Both the position numbers and the translations under genes were made by a program. Shown here in pieces: positions 52,750-61,557 of a stretch of 64,000 nucleotides of DNA. Position 1 is the first letter of the stretch; the number at the start of each line of letters is the position of its first letter. Under the pieces are notes generated by a model. The model was given only the letters and a program-made list of their open reading frames with translations. It had not been told where the DNA came from and searched no databases. The stretch comes from Simiduia litorea (GTDB lineage: Bacteria > Pseudomonadota > Gammaproteobacteria > Pseudomonadales > Cellvibrionaceae), in assembly GCF_042853465.1 (NCBI RefSeq), contig NZ_AP031497.1, positions 930,001 to 994,000 of the forward strand. The letters are read 5' to 3'.

Positions 52750-54609
52750 ATGGGTAAATTTACCTATTCCGCGTTAGCCATAGGGCTGGCGCTTTCCGTG
52801 TTCGGCTGCTCGGAATCGACTGAGCCAACCGTCAAACAACCCCAAATTGCAGTTAGCGTAGAAACAGAGGTTAGCGCCGATGTCTACGAGGCGGCCAGCC
52901 AGCGGTTATTCCGCTCGCGCCCGGTTTCTGCCACGCTCTACGGTTTATCGGAAGCGGGCGCTGGTGGCGCTTATGCGCACAAGCTAGACCTCTTTGACCC
53001 GGCCTCGGAAGCTCTGATGCGTAAAGAGTTACGTGTGTTGCAGTCGACTATCGAAGCCATGCCGGCACCCAGTTCGGCGGCTGAGCGCGAAAACCAGGAA
53101 GTGATGGCGAGCGTTGTGCGCTATTTTGCCGGCAACCCAGATTTCTCCATTGGTTATATCGATACGTGGATGGGCTTATCGCCGTTCATCATCAATCAAA
53201 TTAACGGTCCGCTGATTGATATTCCTGGCTTCATGAAAGCTGACCAGCCCATTCGCAACGAAAAGGATGCCCAGGATTATTTAGCGCGTTTGGCCAGTTT
53301 CGACCAGATGACGCAGTCTGTCATCGATAAATTTCAGGCCGATGCCAAGGCCGGCTGGCTGCCACCAAAAGTGACTTTAACTGGTGCACTGCGTTATCTG
53401 GCCAATTTCCTCGCGGCTGAACCCGCACAGCATTCCTTAGTGACCAGCTTTGCCGACAAGCTGAATAAAGTAGACAGCCTCAGTGCCGACCAAAAAGCCG
53501 CGTTGACTGCTGCCGCGATCGAGCAGGTGACGCAGGTTGTTTACCCCGCTTATAAAAATGTTGCGACTCAGGTGGAGGCTGCGCTACCTAAGGCAACGGA
53601 TGCATCGGGTATTTGGGCTCAGCCAAAGGGCGCCGAGTACTACCAAGATGCGATTCACATGTTGGGCGATAGCGATCTCTCCGCCGAGGCGATTCATAGC
53701 TTAGGCTTAAGCGAAGTGGCCCGGATTTCAAAAGAAATGGACACCATTCTTGTCGCTCAAGGCTACAAGGATGGCAGTGTTGGTGCGCGTATGGCGGCCA
53801 TTAATGAAGAGCCAATATTTTTGTACGAAGATTCTGACGCTGGCCGCGCGGCTTTGTTGGCCGATATAAACGGCTACATTACCGAGATGACGCTGGCCAT
53901 GGCGCCGTTGTTTAAAACCGCACCGCCCTATGCGGTAGAAGTGCGTGCGTTTTCGAAAGAGACCCAGGATGGCGCACCGGGCGGCCAATACACCTCGCCC
54001 TCAGTGGATGGTTCTAAACCAGGTATTTATTGGATCAACCTGCGCGACATGAAGGCCAACCCCACCTTCGGTTTAAAAACGCTCACCTACCACGAAGCTA
54101 ACCCAGGTCACCACTGGCAAATAGCCTTGAATCTTGCGCAAGAAGACTTGCCGTTTCTTCGTCGCATCGCGCCTTACAATGCCTACGCCGAAGGTTGGGC
54201 TTTATATTCAGAGCGCTTGGCGGCCGAAATGGGCATGTATAAAGACGACCCTTTTAGTGACTTGGGTCGTTTGCAAGCCGAACTATTTCGCGCGGTACGT
54301 TTAGTGGTTGATACTGGCATGCACAGCAAGCAGTGGACGCGGGAGCAAGCCATCGACTATATGGCCAGCACGACCGGTACGGCGCAATCCGATGTGGTCT
54401 CAGAAATTGAGCGCTACATGGCGTGGCCGGGTCAGGCCTTGGGTTACAAGTTGGGCCAGTTGAAAATATTATCCATCCGCGAAGCCGCCAAAGCTAAGTT
54501 GGGTGATAAATTTGATCTGGCTGAATTCCACGATGTTGTGTTGCTCGGCGGTGCAGTGCCCATGCACGTGCTCGATGAAAAAGTCAGTGCTTGGATAGCA
54601 ACGAAATAA
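52750..54609 (+). CDS. DUF885 lipoprotein, zinc-peptidase-like
   Basis: The protein has 619 residues. The signal ends SVFGC (lipobox, Cys 20). The body is helical. TYHEANPGHHWQIAL carries HEANPGHH, and AYAEGWALYSERLA lies about 35 residues later. This is the DUF885 pair of motifs that matches zinc peptidases such as M32/M2-like gluzincins. It is probably an outer-membrane- or periplasm-anchored peptidase for peptides. A good terminator follows the gene. Confidence 0.9.
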   Translation: MGKFTYSALAIGLALSVFGCSESTEPTVKQPQIAVSVETEVSADVYEAASQRLFRSRPVSATLYGLSEAGAGGAYAHKLDLFDPASEALMRKELRVLQSTIEAMPAPSSAAERENQEVMASVVRYFAGNPDFSIGYIDTWMGLSPFIINQINGPLIDIPGFMKADQPIRNEKDAQDYLARLASFDQMTQSVIDKFQADAKAGWLPPKVTLTGALRYLANFLAAEPAQHSLVTSFADKLNKVDSLSADQKAALTAAAIEQVTQVVYPAYKNVATQVEAALPKATDASGIWAQPKGAEYYQDAIHMLGDSDLSAEAIHSLGLSEVARISKEMDTILVAQGYKDGSVGARMAAINEEPIFLYEDSDAGRAALLADINGYITEMTLAMAPLFKTAPPYAVEVRAFSKETQDGAPGGQYTSPSVDGSKPGIYWINLRDMKANPTFGLKTLTYHEANPGHHWQIALNLAQEDLPFLRRIAPYNAYAEGWALYSERLAAEMGMYKDDPFSDLGRLQAELFRAVRLVVDTGMHSKQWTREQAIDYMASTTGTAQSDVVSEIERYMAWPGQALGYKLGQLKILSIREAAKAKLGDKFDLAEFHDVVLLGGAVPMHVLDEKVSAWIATK

Positions 54610-54616
54610 GGCCATT

Positions 54617-54652
54617 GATAAAAAAGCCGAGCTTAGCCTCGGCTTTTTTATC
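54617..54652 (+). terminator. Bidirectional-type intrinsic terminator
   Basis: GATAAAAAAGCCGAG pairs with CTCGGCTTTTTTATC around a six-base loop, eight bases after the DUF885 stop codon. Confidence 0.92.
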
Positions 54653-54686
54653 GCTGAAATTTGCTCACCTGTGAGAGGCAAGCTGA

Positions 54687-55901
54687 ATGAAAATTTTTCT
54701 TGGGTTAATACTCGGATCGCTACTCGCCATGAACACCCATGGGTTAGAGCCCATCGTGGCTGGCTACACGGGCGAACATTCGTCGCAGGTGTTAAAACAA
54801 ACGCGACGTTACTCGGTGTCTTTACCGGAGCGCTATTATGCCGACGCCCGTTCTTATGCCGTCTTGTATGTGATCGACGCAGATTTTCAATTTCAGCATG
54901 TGTCGGCACTTGCTCGGAGCATGGCAAGGCTGGGAAAAATTCCCGCCATGATTGTTGTGGGTGTGGCTAATAATGGCCCCAGTGATTATGTCTTTAGCAC
55001 GACCTGGGCGATAGCCAGTGAACCTGATTACGGCGGCGCAGCAGCCTATTCCCAGTATTTAAATACCGAATTAATTCCGCTCATCGATCGGTATTATCGC
55101 ACCAATACAGACAGAGCACTGGCTGGTTACTCCCTAGGTGGGTTGTTTAGCCTTTATGAGTGGAGCCAAGCACAATCCTCCTTTAACGCTTTTCTCGCGA
55201 TGAGTCCGAGTGCGTGGTTTGACGATGAGCGCTTTAAAACAACTTTAGAAAATAAGCTCAACAATAACACACTACCTGCGCCATTATTTTTAACGTTAGC
55301 TAATGAGCGAGACATGGGTGTTACACCTTTGGCCGATCTGCTGGCAGAGAAAGGAAAGCAGCCGTTTTATTGGCAGTATAAGACATACCCCAATGAAACC
55401 CATTACACAATGGCGTTACCGGCGCTATACGATGGTTTGCAGTTTTTAACGCCAAATTATTTTCTCGATGTAAAAGACCTGATGGCATACGCGGATTATG
55501 AAGATGTGTTTGCAGTCTTTGAACGCAAGAAAGCCCAGTGGTCCGGTTTTTCCTTTAGTTGGTTGCAGGCATACACCTTGGCGAAATATTTTTATCACAG
55601 CAACCAGATGGATAAGGTTGAAGAGGCCATGGCGAAAGCGCGCAAACAATTTCCGGCGTCTCATGGGGAGTTGGTGACGCAGTTGAGCAAGGCGCTCCAT
55701 AAGCTCGACCAGCCGGAACGCACCAGGGCTCTGTTATTAACGGTATCGGATAAACAGCAGCAACAAGCGGATTGGATGCAGCAAATGAGTTTAACCTATA
55801 CCAAGGAATCTGCGGATGCTAAGCGCTACCATGAAAAAGCCTTGCTCTTAGCGCGACAGCATAAATTGGCTAGCTGGGAAGTTTTAGAGTTGCAGCCTTA
55901 G
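54687..55901 (+). CDS. Exported alpha/beta-hydrolase esterase (esterase D-like) with helical tail
   Basis: The protein has 404 residues. A signal peptide covers the first 19. Residues 30-270 are an esterase-D/enterochelin-esterase-like hydrolase: VLYVIDADFQF, VGVANNGPSDYVF and nucleophile GYSLGG (S151 region), with His in YPNETHYTMALPALYDG. Residues 300-400 look like TPR-type helix pairs (FERKKAQWSGFSFSW...HKLASWEVLEL). The substrate is unknown; related proteins act on siderophore esters or acetylated carbohydrates. Confidence 0.82.
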   Translation: MKIFLGLILGSLLAMNTHGLEPIVAGYTGEHSSQVLKQTRRYSVSLPERYYADARSYAVLYVIDADFQFQHVSALARSMARLGKIPAMIVVGVANNGPSDYVFSTTWAIASEPDYGGAAAYSQYLNTELIPLIDRYYRTNTDRALAGYSLGGLFSLYEWSQAQSSFNAFLAMSPSAWFDDERFKTTLENKLNNNTLPAPLFLTLANERDMGVTPLADLLAEKGKQPFYWQYKTYPNETHYTMALPALYDGLQFLTPNYFLDVKDLMAYADYEDVFAVFERKKAQWSGFSFSWLQAYTLAKYFYHSNQMDKVEEAMAKARKQFPASHGELVTQLSKALHKLDQPERTRALLLTVSDKQQQQADWMQQMSLTYTKESADAKRYHEKALLLARQHKLASWEVLELQP

Positions 55902-56172
55902 TGCTATCGGTGCAAGCCCATAGGTTTTCAGCTGAAAGTCTTTGCAGCGTCGGTACCCGAGCCTTGTGGACTATTGATGCGAGTTATCATTTCGGTATTT
56001 CTTTGGCACCTAATTCAACGCCAGCGCCAAGCTAAGATTGTAAGTGTATTTCTATTGTGGTTCGATGTTGCAGGTTGCTAGACCTGCAACCGAGTACGCA
56101 GTGAGTTGTAACCCTTTTGTTTCAAAAGGGTTACATCGGAAAATACTTACCATTATTACAGGATGTATTGAG

Positions 56173-56532
56173 ATGTATAAAATTACGGTAACCCGAGGCG
56201 AGGAAGACGGGACGCTGACCTTTAACGGCGGCGGAAAAATGATCTCCACGAAATGTTATTGGAACCTAGACAAGAAAATTCCCGCCGGTACCTATGCCAA
56301 CTGTTCTGCCACAACCATGTCTAGAAAGAAAAACTCCAAGGGTAATCCAAGAGAAGCGGTTTTTCTGCCGAACGTTACAGGTTTTTCTGGCATATTTATT
56401 CATATGGGCAAGCCGCCCTATGCGCAGTGGTCTGATGGTTGCATTGTCATCGAGGAAAGTAAGATTATCGATATATACAAAGCTATCACACCAAAAAATG
56501 GCCACAACGTTACTGTTGTTATCAGTGGGTAA
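56173..56532 (+). CDS. Small L,D-transpeptidase-like (DUF5675/YkuD-type) protein, candidate secreted effector
   Basis: The start at 56173 follows GGATG...GAG; longer frames to 56044 lack support. The 119 residues read TVTRGEEDGTLTFNGGG, KKIPAGTYANCSA, TGFSGIFIHMGKPPYAQWSDGCIVI. The His, then S-D-G-C, is the catalytic H...SxGC pattern of YkuD-fold transpeptidases. No signal peptide. A peptidoglycan-active protein without its own export signal, followed two bases later by a gene with one, is the layout of type VI L,D-transpeptidase effectors (Tlde-like) and immunity. Inference, with no secretion genes nearby. Confidence 0.7.
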   Translation: MYKITVTRGEEDGTLTFNGGGKMISTKCYWNLDKKIPAGTYANCSATTMSRKKNSKGNPREAVFLPNVTGFSGIFIHMGKPPYAQWSDGCIVIEESKIIDIYKAITPKNGHNVTVVISG

Positions 56533-56533
56533 A

Positions 56534-57091
56534 ATGATGAAAAATTTAATCGCTTGTTGTTTGGTGGTGTTGGTCGCTTGCGCCAGTATTGATGCGGCTG
56601 AGCAGCCCAGTGGCGACACTCAGGACTTCTATTTGTTATTGTCTGGCTTGCTAAATGTCAATCAAGATGAATACGTTTTTATCGATAGCTCCGGCAAGAC
56701 AGCTGTTGATGAATTAAAGATGTTCAAGGCGCTTGAGCAAATATATATCACCAATATAGAGCCGGACCTGAACGATAACAGCTTCAGCGTCGAGCGTCTC
56801 AAGCTGGTGATGTTTTTTGCCTTCTATGCCGAGCAGCGCAATGCTTCCGCATTTCAGGAGTATTTGGCAGCGGATTTAATGCCTATTTACCTAGGCAATA
56901 AAAACACCTTCGTGAAAATTCTGAAAGAGTTGCCATTTTTGACGGCGGCCAACTGCGCTAGGTTGAACGCCTATTTTGGTCACGAAGGTATGAATGAAGA
57001 TAAAAAGCCTGACTTTATTAAAACCAACAAGGCTTTGTTCCAACAGACCTTGGAAAGTACCCAATACAGTCAATGTATGACGTTTTTTTGA
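56534..57091 (+). CDS. Exported protein, candidate immunity partner of the transpeptidase-like gene
   Basis: It starts at 56534, two bases after the previous stop; ATG 56537 is also possible. The signal peptide is about 20 residues (LIACCLVVLVACASIDA), possibly a lipoprotein signal at VAC. The mature part is helical, with an even pattern of Leu/Phe and three Cys (TAANCARLNAYFG, SQCMTFF). No family recognised. Coupling and export favour a periplasmic inhibitor of the preceding protein. Confidence 0.65.
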   Translation: MMKNLIACCLVVLVACASIDAAEQPSGDTQDFYLLLSGLLNVNQDEYVFIDSSGKTAVDELKMFKALEQIYITNIEPDLNDNSFSVERLKLVMFFAFYAEQRNASAFQEYLAADLMPIYLGNKNTFVKILKELPFLTAANCARLNAYFGHEGMNEDKKPDFIKTNKALFQQTLESTQYSQCMTFF

Positions 57092-57158
57092 GCGGCGAAC
57101 AAATAGCAAGCAGCGGGTAGTTTTTAACGCAGACTTGGCGCTTAGTTATCCTTAATAA

Positions 57159-57797
57159 CTACCCTTGTGCATCAGGTTGGTTTTCCGGTTTGGCATCGGC
57201 GAATGCGGGCAAGCTGTTGCAGTGTTGATAAACGGCCATGAGTGCTGGAAATGCCGAGAGGTCTACATTAAATCGCTCGGCATTGTAGATTTGTGGAATC
57301 AGGCAAACATCAGCCAAGGTGGGATTGTTGCCAAAGCAGAATTTACCGCCGTGCTTCTTTACCGATAACTCCAAGGCCTCAAAGCCGGATTGGATCCAGT
57401 GCGCATACCAGGCATTTTTTTGTGCTTCGCTGGCACCCAGTTCACCGGTGATGTATTTCAGCACCCGTAAATTATTAAGCGGGTGAATATCGCAAGCAAT
57501 GGCGAGAGCAAAGGCGCGAATTTGCGCCTGTTGCCAGTTATCGCCTGGCAGCAAGCTGGGCTTTGGGTGCTCTAATTCTAGCCACTCCATAATCGCAATC
57601 GATTGCCCGAGCATGCCTTGTTCAGTTTCCAGCGCGGGAACCAAACCCTGTGGATTTTTTTGCGTGTAGTCAGCGGATTTTTGCTCACCTTTTAATAGCG
57701 AAACAAAGGCGAGATCTACCGGCACTCCTTTCAGGTTGAAGGCAATGCGTGCGCGGTAGGCGGCTGATGAACGAAAATAACCGTACAGGGTTGGCAT
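57159..57797 (-). CDS. maiA: Maleylacetoacetate isomerase
   Basis: The zeta-class glutathione transferase has 212 residues. It converts maleylacetoacetate to fumarylacetoacetate in tyrosine/homogentisate breakdown. YGYFRSSAAYRARIAFNLKGV holds the SSAA active-site motif. LVPALETEQGMLGQSIAIMEWLE is the glutathione-binding part, and DIHPLNNLRVLKYI is typical of GstZ. Last gene of the operon, 18 bases after fahA. Confidence 0.92.
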   Translation of the reverse strand: MPTLYGYFRSSAAYRARIAFNLKGVPVDLAFVSLLKGEQKSADYTQKNPQGLVPALETEQGMLGQSIAIMEWLELEHPKPSLLPGDNWQQAQIRAFALAIACDIHPLNNLRVLKYITGELGASEAQKNAWYAHWIQSGFEALELSVKKHGGKFCFGNNPTLADVCLIPQIYNAERFNVDLSAFPALMAVYQHCNSLPAFADAKPENQPDAQG

Positions 57798-57815
57798 ATT
57801 ACATCCTTTTAATTG

Positions 57816-58826
57816 TTAAGCGTATTTGACCAGCGTTTGCTCGATACTGCCAAAAATAGATTGACCGTTTTCGTCGCGCATTTCTATTTTTACTTTGTCG
57901 CCAAATTTCATGAAGGCGGTGCTGGGTTTGCCGTCGCGAATGGTTTCGATCATGCGAATTTCGGCAATGCAGGAGTAACCCACGCCGCCCTCCTCAATGG
58001 AGGTGCCGTGGCCGGTACCTTGTTTGTTCGATACCGTGCCCGAGCCAATAATGGCACCAGCGCCCATGTTGCGCGATTTTGTCACGTGAGCAATTAATTG
58101 ACCGAAGTGGAAAGTCATGTCGGTGCCGGCTTCGGGTTTGCCGAAGGCTTTATCATTGAGATACGACAGCAGCGGCAAGGATAATTTGCTGCCGTCCCAG
58201 GCATCGCCTAATTCATCGGGTGTCACTGCCACGGGAGAAAAAGCCGAGGCTGGTTTGGATTGGAAGAAGCCAAAACCCTTGGCCAGTTCGCCGGGAATTA
58301 AGCCGCGTAGGGACACGTCGTTTACCAACATCACTAAGCGGATATGTTTTTTGGCATCCTCGGCATTGGTAGACATAGGTACGTCACCCGTCACGATGGC
58401 GATTTCGGCTTCGAAGTCTACGCCCCATTCATCACTAGGCAGTGGGATGTCGTCGCGCGGGCCAATGAAGTCGTCCGAGCCGCCTTGGTACATCAACGGA
58501 TCTGTCCAAAAAGTGTCAGGCATTTCGGCGTTGCGCGCTTTGCGCACCAATTCCACGTGATTGACGTAGGCACTGCCATCGGCCCATTGATAGGCGCGCG
58601 GTAAGGGCGAAGCGCACTCGCTTTCGTTAAAACTAAAGCTGCCCGTGGCTTTGCCTGCGTTTAAGTCTTTATATAGGGCTTCGAGTTTGGGTGCACAGGT
58701 GTCCCAGTTATCGAGCGCCGCCTGCAAGGTAGGGGCAATGTGGCTGGCTTTTACTGCCTTTTGTAAATCTTTACTGACAAGGATGAGCGCGCCATCTCGG
58801 CCGGATTTTTGTGATGCTAATTTCAT
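57816..58826 (-). CDS. fahA: Fumarylacetoacetate hydrolase family protein
   Basis: The protein has 336 residues. It cleaves fumarylacetoacetate to fumarate and acetoacetate. GVDFEAEIAIVTGDVP carries metal-binding Glu residues, RLVMLVNDVSLRGLIP the conserved Asp, and GAGAIIGSGTVSNKQGTGHGTSIEEGG the C-terminal motif. The N-terminal part (MKLASQKSGRDGALILVSKDLQ) is the bacterial form seen in homogentisate operons. Confidence 0.9.
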   Translation of the reverse strand: MKLASQKSGRDGALILVSKDLQKAVKASHIAPTLQAALDNWDTCAPKLEALYKDLNAGKATGSFSFNESECASPLPRAYQWADGSAYVNHVELVRKARNAEMPDTFWTDPLMYQGGSDDFIGPRDDIPLPSDEWGVDFEAEIAIVTGDVPMSTNAEDAKKHIRLVMLVNDVSLRGLIPGELAKGFGFFQSKPASAFSPVAVTPDELGDAWDGSKLSLPLLSYLNDKAFGKPEAGTDMTFHFGQLIAHVTKSRNMGAGAIIGSGTVSNKQGTGHGTSIEEGGVGYSCIAEIRMIETIRDGKPSTAFMKFGDKVKIEMRDENGQSIFGSIEQTLVKYA

Positions 58827-58848
58827 AGTGGTTTCCTTAAGCGTTGGC

Positions 58849-60147
58849 TCATGATTGGGCGCTGAAATGTTTCTTGAGGTTATCCCAGCATTTAACGTAG
58901 TCCACTTGGCGCGCTTCTGTGGTCATGGCGAAGCGCGTGGGGGTGATGGCGTAACGGGATTCAAACATAAACGCCAGCGTATTGTCATAGCGCTGTGGTT
59001 TTAGTTCGGCATTGCTGGCTTTTTCAAACACAGCCGCCTCTGGCCCGTGTGGGCTCATGCAGTTATGCAGGCTGGCGCCGCCGGGTTCGAAGCCCTTTTC
59101 TTTGGCGTCGTAAACGCCGTGAATTAAGCCCATGAATTCGCTCATGATATTGCGGTGATACCAAGGCGGGCGAAAGGTGTCGTCGGCTACCATCCAGCGC
59201 GGAGGGAAAATGACGAAGTCGCAATTGGCCACACCAGGGGTATCCGAAGGGGCGCTAATCACGGTGAAAATGGATGGGTCTGGGTGGTCGAAGCTAACGG
59301 TGTTGATCACGTTAAAGCGCGACAAGTCGTATTTGTAGGGCGCAGAGTTGCCGGTCCAAGCGACAACATCGAGGGGCGAGTGGCCGATACTGGCGCTGAA
59401 AAAGTGGCCGCCGTATTTACACACTAATTCGAACTTGCCCTCGCGATCTTCATAGGCTGCGACCGGGTATTGAAAGTCGCGATCGTTGGCATAGCCGTTG
59501 GCGCCCACGGGGCCCCGCTCGGGGAGGGCGAAGGCGGCCCCGTAATTTTCACACAGGTAGCCACGGGCGCTGGCCTCTAACAGCACGACCCGGAATTTCA
59601 TGCCGCGGGGAATGACGGCAATATCGCCCGGCGCGATATCGAGCAAGCCGCACTCAGTATGCAGACGCAGTTTTCCCTGCTGCGGCACAAATAATAATTC
59701 GCCATCGGCGTTGTAAAAAAACCGATCCTGCATGGACTGGTTGATTAAATACACGTGAATGCCGATACCCACTTGCACGGCTGCATCACCGTTGGCTGCG
59801 AGTGTGACCAAGCCGTCGATAAAATCTTGCGGCTGGGTCGGGATTGGCAGTGGCGACCAGCGCAGCATGTTTGGCACCGGCGGCTGTTCCGTTATCGGAC
59901 CTGTGCGGGTAAGTGTCGCGCCAGTATAGGCGGCGTAATCACCTTGTTGGGCCGAAGGGCGGATGCGGTAAAACCAGGTGCGGCGGTTGTGCGCACGGGG
60001 CGCGGTGAACGCGGTGCTGCTGAACTGCTCGGCGTAGAGGCCAAAGGCGACTTTTTGTGGGCTGAACTGACCCACGGGCAGGGCGCCAGGTAGGGCCTCG
60101 GTTTCATGTTCGTTGTCGAAGCCGGTTAAATATCGCAAGGGTTCCAT
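58849..60147 (-). CDS. hmgA: Homogentisate 1,2-dioxygenase
   Basis: The protein has 432 residues, full length for the family. It opens homogentisate to maleylacetoacetate with non-haem Fe2+. MEPLRYLTGFDNEHETEALPG is the family opening. The iron site lies in EFMGLIHGVYDAKEKGFEPGGASLHNCMSPHGPE (His, Glu, His). First gene of the operon hmgA-fahA-maiA. No hpd (4-hydroxyphenylpyruvate dioxygenase) or regulator is in the window. Confidence 0.95.
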   Translation of the reverse strand: MEPLRYLTGFDNEHETEALPGALPVGQFSPQKVAFGLYAEQFSSTAFTAPRAHNRRTWFYRIRPSAQQGDYAAYTGATLTRTGPITEQPPVPNMLRWSPLPIPTQPQDFIDGLVTLAANGDAAVQVGIGIHVYLINQSMQDRFFYNADGELLFVPQQGKLRLHTECGLLDIAPGDIAVIPRGMKFRVVLLEASARGYLCENYGAAFALPERGPVGANGYANDRDFQYPVAAYEDREGKFELVCKYGGHFFSASIGHSPLDVVAWTGNSAPYKYDLSRFNVINTVSFDHPDPSIFTVISAPSDTPGVANCDFVIFPPRWMVADDTFRPPWYHRNIMSEFMGLIHGVYDAKEKGFEPGGASLHNCMSPHGPEAAVFEKASNAELKPQRYDNTLAFMFESRYAITPTRFAMTTEARQVDYVKCWDNLKKHFSAQS

Positions 60148-60183
60148 GAACTTGGCTCTTGGTGATGACGAGGCGTCAATTTA

Positions 60184-60197
60184 GTTACAAGTGTAAC
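60184..60197 (-). promoter_or_regulatory. Palindromic operator candidate before hmgA
   Basis: GTTACA-AG-TGTAAC, a perfect palindrome 37 bases before the hmgA ATG, is positioned for a repressor of the operon. Which regulator binds it is unknown. Confidence 0.5.
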
Positions 60198-60227
60198 CAA
60201 TGTCAAACCTTTCGCGGCCCCAGAGGT

Positions 60228-60255
60228 AAATAACCGGCAAGTTTGCCGGTTATTT
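60228..60255 (-). terminator. Terminator of the EamA gene
   Basis: A perfect 13-base stem AAATAACCGGCAA-GT-TTGCCGGTTATTT sits 33 bases past the stop of the leftward transporter gene. Confidence 0.75.
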
Positions 60256-60288
60256 AACGGGGTAGTGCGCGTTTACTCGCCGCCTAAA

Positions 60289-61254
60289 TCAGGTAGCTGC
60301 TTTTGCTGTGCGCGCCGTGAGTGGGTTTTGCAACACCCAAATACCCAGCAATACAAGCGCCATGCCGATCGCGTGATACGCGGTAAAGTGCTCATCTAGC
60401 AACCAAATAGCAAGTAGGCTGGTGACTACGGGGCCGGCATTGCCCATCAGGCTTACCTGCTCTGGCCCAATGCGGCGCACCGCTTCGCTACCCATAAAGG
60501 CTGGCAACACGGTGCAGAACAGGGCTAGGCTGGCAATGACCCACCACACCGCCGTTGGCCATTGGCTAAAGGTGGCAAGGTTAATGGGTTGATGCAGCGC
60601 TTGATGCAGGGTCATTACCAATGTTGATGACAGCATGACCACGCAAGTAAAAGGAATAGAGCCCATGCGCTGAATGGGGCCGCGGCTCAACACCATGTAG
60701 CTGGCGAAAACCAATGCGGCGAGTAACACCAGACTTGCCCCTAAGGTGACGTCTGCACCTAGCGCCTGCCTGTCCATCATGAACATTAAACCAAGCCCCG
60801 CGTAGGTAAGCAGTGCACACTGCCACATGGTTTTTTTGATCGGGCGTTTAAACCAGAGCCAGCCCAATAGCACGGTAAAAATAGGGTAGGAAAATAACAG
60901 CATGCGCTCTAATTGTGCAGGAATGTATTCCAAGCCTTTCATGTCGAGCCAGCCGGAAACATAGGAGCCGATCACGCCTAAGCCGCTGGCAAACAGTAGA
61001 TCTTTGAGCGTGACGCGGTAGTAGCGCATGGACCACAGGCCAATGACTAAGAACGCCGGTGCCGATAGCAGCAGTCGAAAAAACATTAAACTGCTGGCGT
61101 CTAAACCGTAGGCGTAAGCCCACTTAATAAAAATAGGTTTGGCCGAAAAGAGCGTGATCGAGCCGATCGCTAAAGCCACGGCAACTGCGTCAGCTGGTGG
61201 TTCGGCTGGCTTGAATTGGGAGTTGTGTCGTAAGTTGGGTGGTTCGTCGTCCAT
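60289..61254 (-). CDS. EamA/DMT-family exporter
   Basis: The protein has 321 residues with ten membrane helices in two EamA repeats (about 30-155 and 170-305). IGSITLFSAKPIFIKWAYAYG opens the first, and GPEQVSLMGNAGPVVTSLLAIWLLDEHFTAYHAIG closes the second, as in RhtA/YddG-type exporters. Substrate unknown, probably an amino acid or related metabolite. AAGGA precedes the ATG. A possible leader peptide lies upstream. Confidence 0.88.
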   Translation of the reverse strand: MDDEPPNLRHNSQFKPAEPPADAVAVALAIGSITLFSAKPIFIKWAYAYGLDASSLMFFRLLLSAPAFLVIGLWSMRYYRVTLKDLLFASGLGVIGSYVSGWLDMKGLEYIPAQLERMLLFSYPIFTVLLGWLWFKRPIKKTMWQCALLTYAGLGLMFMMDRQALGADVTLGASLVLLAALVFASYMVLSRGPIQRMGSIPFTCVVMLSSTLVMTLHQALHQPINLATFSQWPTAVWWVIASLALFCTVLPAFMGSEAVRRIGPEQVSLMGNAGPVVTSLLAIWLLDEHFTAYHAIGMALVLLGIWVLQNPLTARTAKAAT

Positions 61255-61311
61255 TGTAAAGTCCTTCCTTTTGGATAAAAGGCGACAAAGGCGACAGGGT
61301 GAGAAACACAG

Positions 61312-61348
61312 TTAACACATTCCGCCGCATTTGCAGCCGGTGTGTTAA
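61312..61348 (-). promoter_or_regulatory. Hairpin between the leader ORF and EamA gene
   Basis: TTAACACA (61312-61319) pairs perfectly with TGTGTTAA (61341-61348). An inner CCG..GC/GC..CGG helix closes an ATTT loop. Its place nine bases past the leader stop suggests a cis-regulatory role. There is no T run, so it is not a plain terminator. Confidence 0.45.
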
Positions 61349-61356
61349 TAGAAAAT

Positions 61357-61446
61357 TTAGCTCAACACACCCGCCATCAACATCACGCGCCATGTGGCGG
61401 TAATGCTGCGTGTGCAGACGAGATGTAGAGGGGCGAGCGAGTACAT
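61357..61446 (-). CDS. 29-codon leader-peptide candidate upstream of the EamA exporter
   Basis: ATG with AAGGA eight bases ahead; it encodes MYSLAPLHLVCTRSITATWR and then VMLMAGVLS. The ribosome binding site is better than that of most genes here, and the stop precedes a strong hairpin. It may regulate the exporter in response to an amino acid or translation state. Family not recognised; chance is possible. Confidence 0.4.
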   Translation of the reverse strand: MYSLAPLHLVCTRSITATWRVMLMAGVLS

Positions 61447-61520
61447 GGATAATTCCTTTATTAAGTGCTCGACAGTAATCGGTGGGGAAATCAAAGGCAA
61501 GAAAAAATTGTCGCGGCATT

Positions 61521-61548
61521 AAATCAGGGCGCGGGTGCGCCCTGATTT
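61521..61548 (-). terminator. Terminator of the beta-helix gene
   Basis: A perfect 12-base stem AAATCAGGGCGC-GGGT-GCGCCCTGATTT lies ten bases past the leftward stop codon. Confidence 0.8.
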
Positions 61549-61557
61549 ATTTATAGA

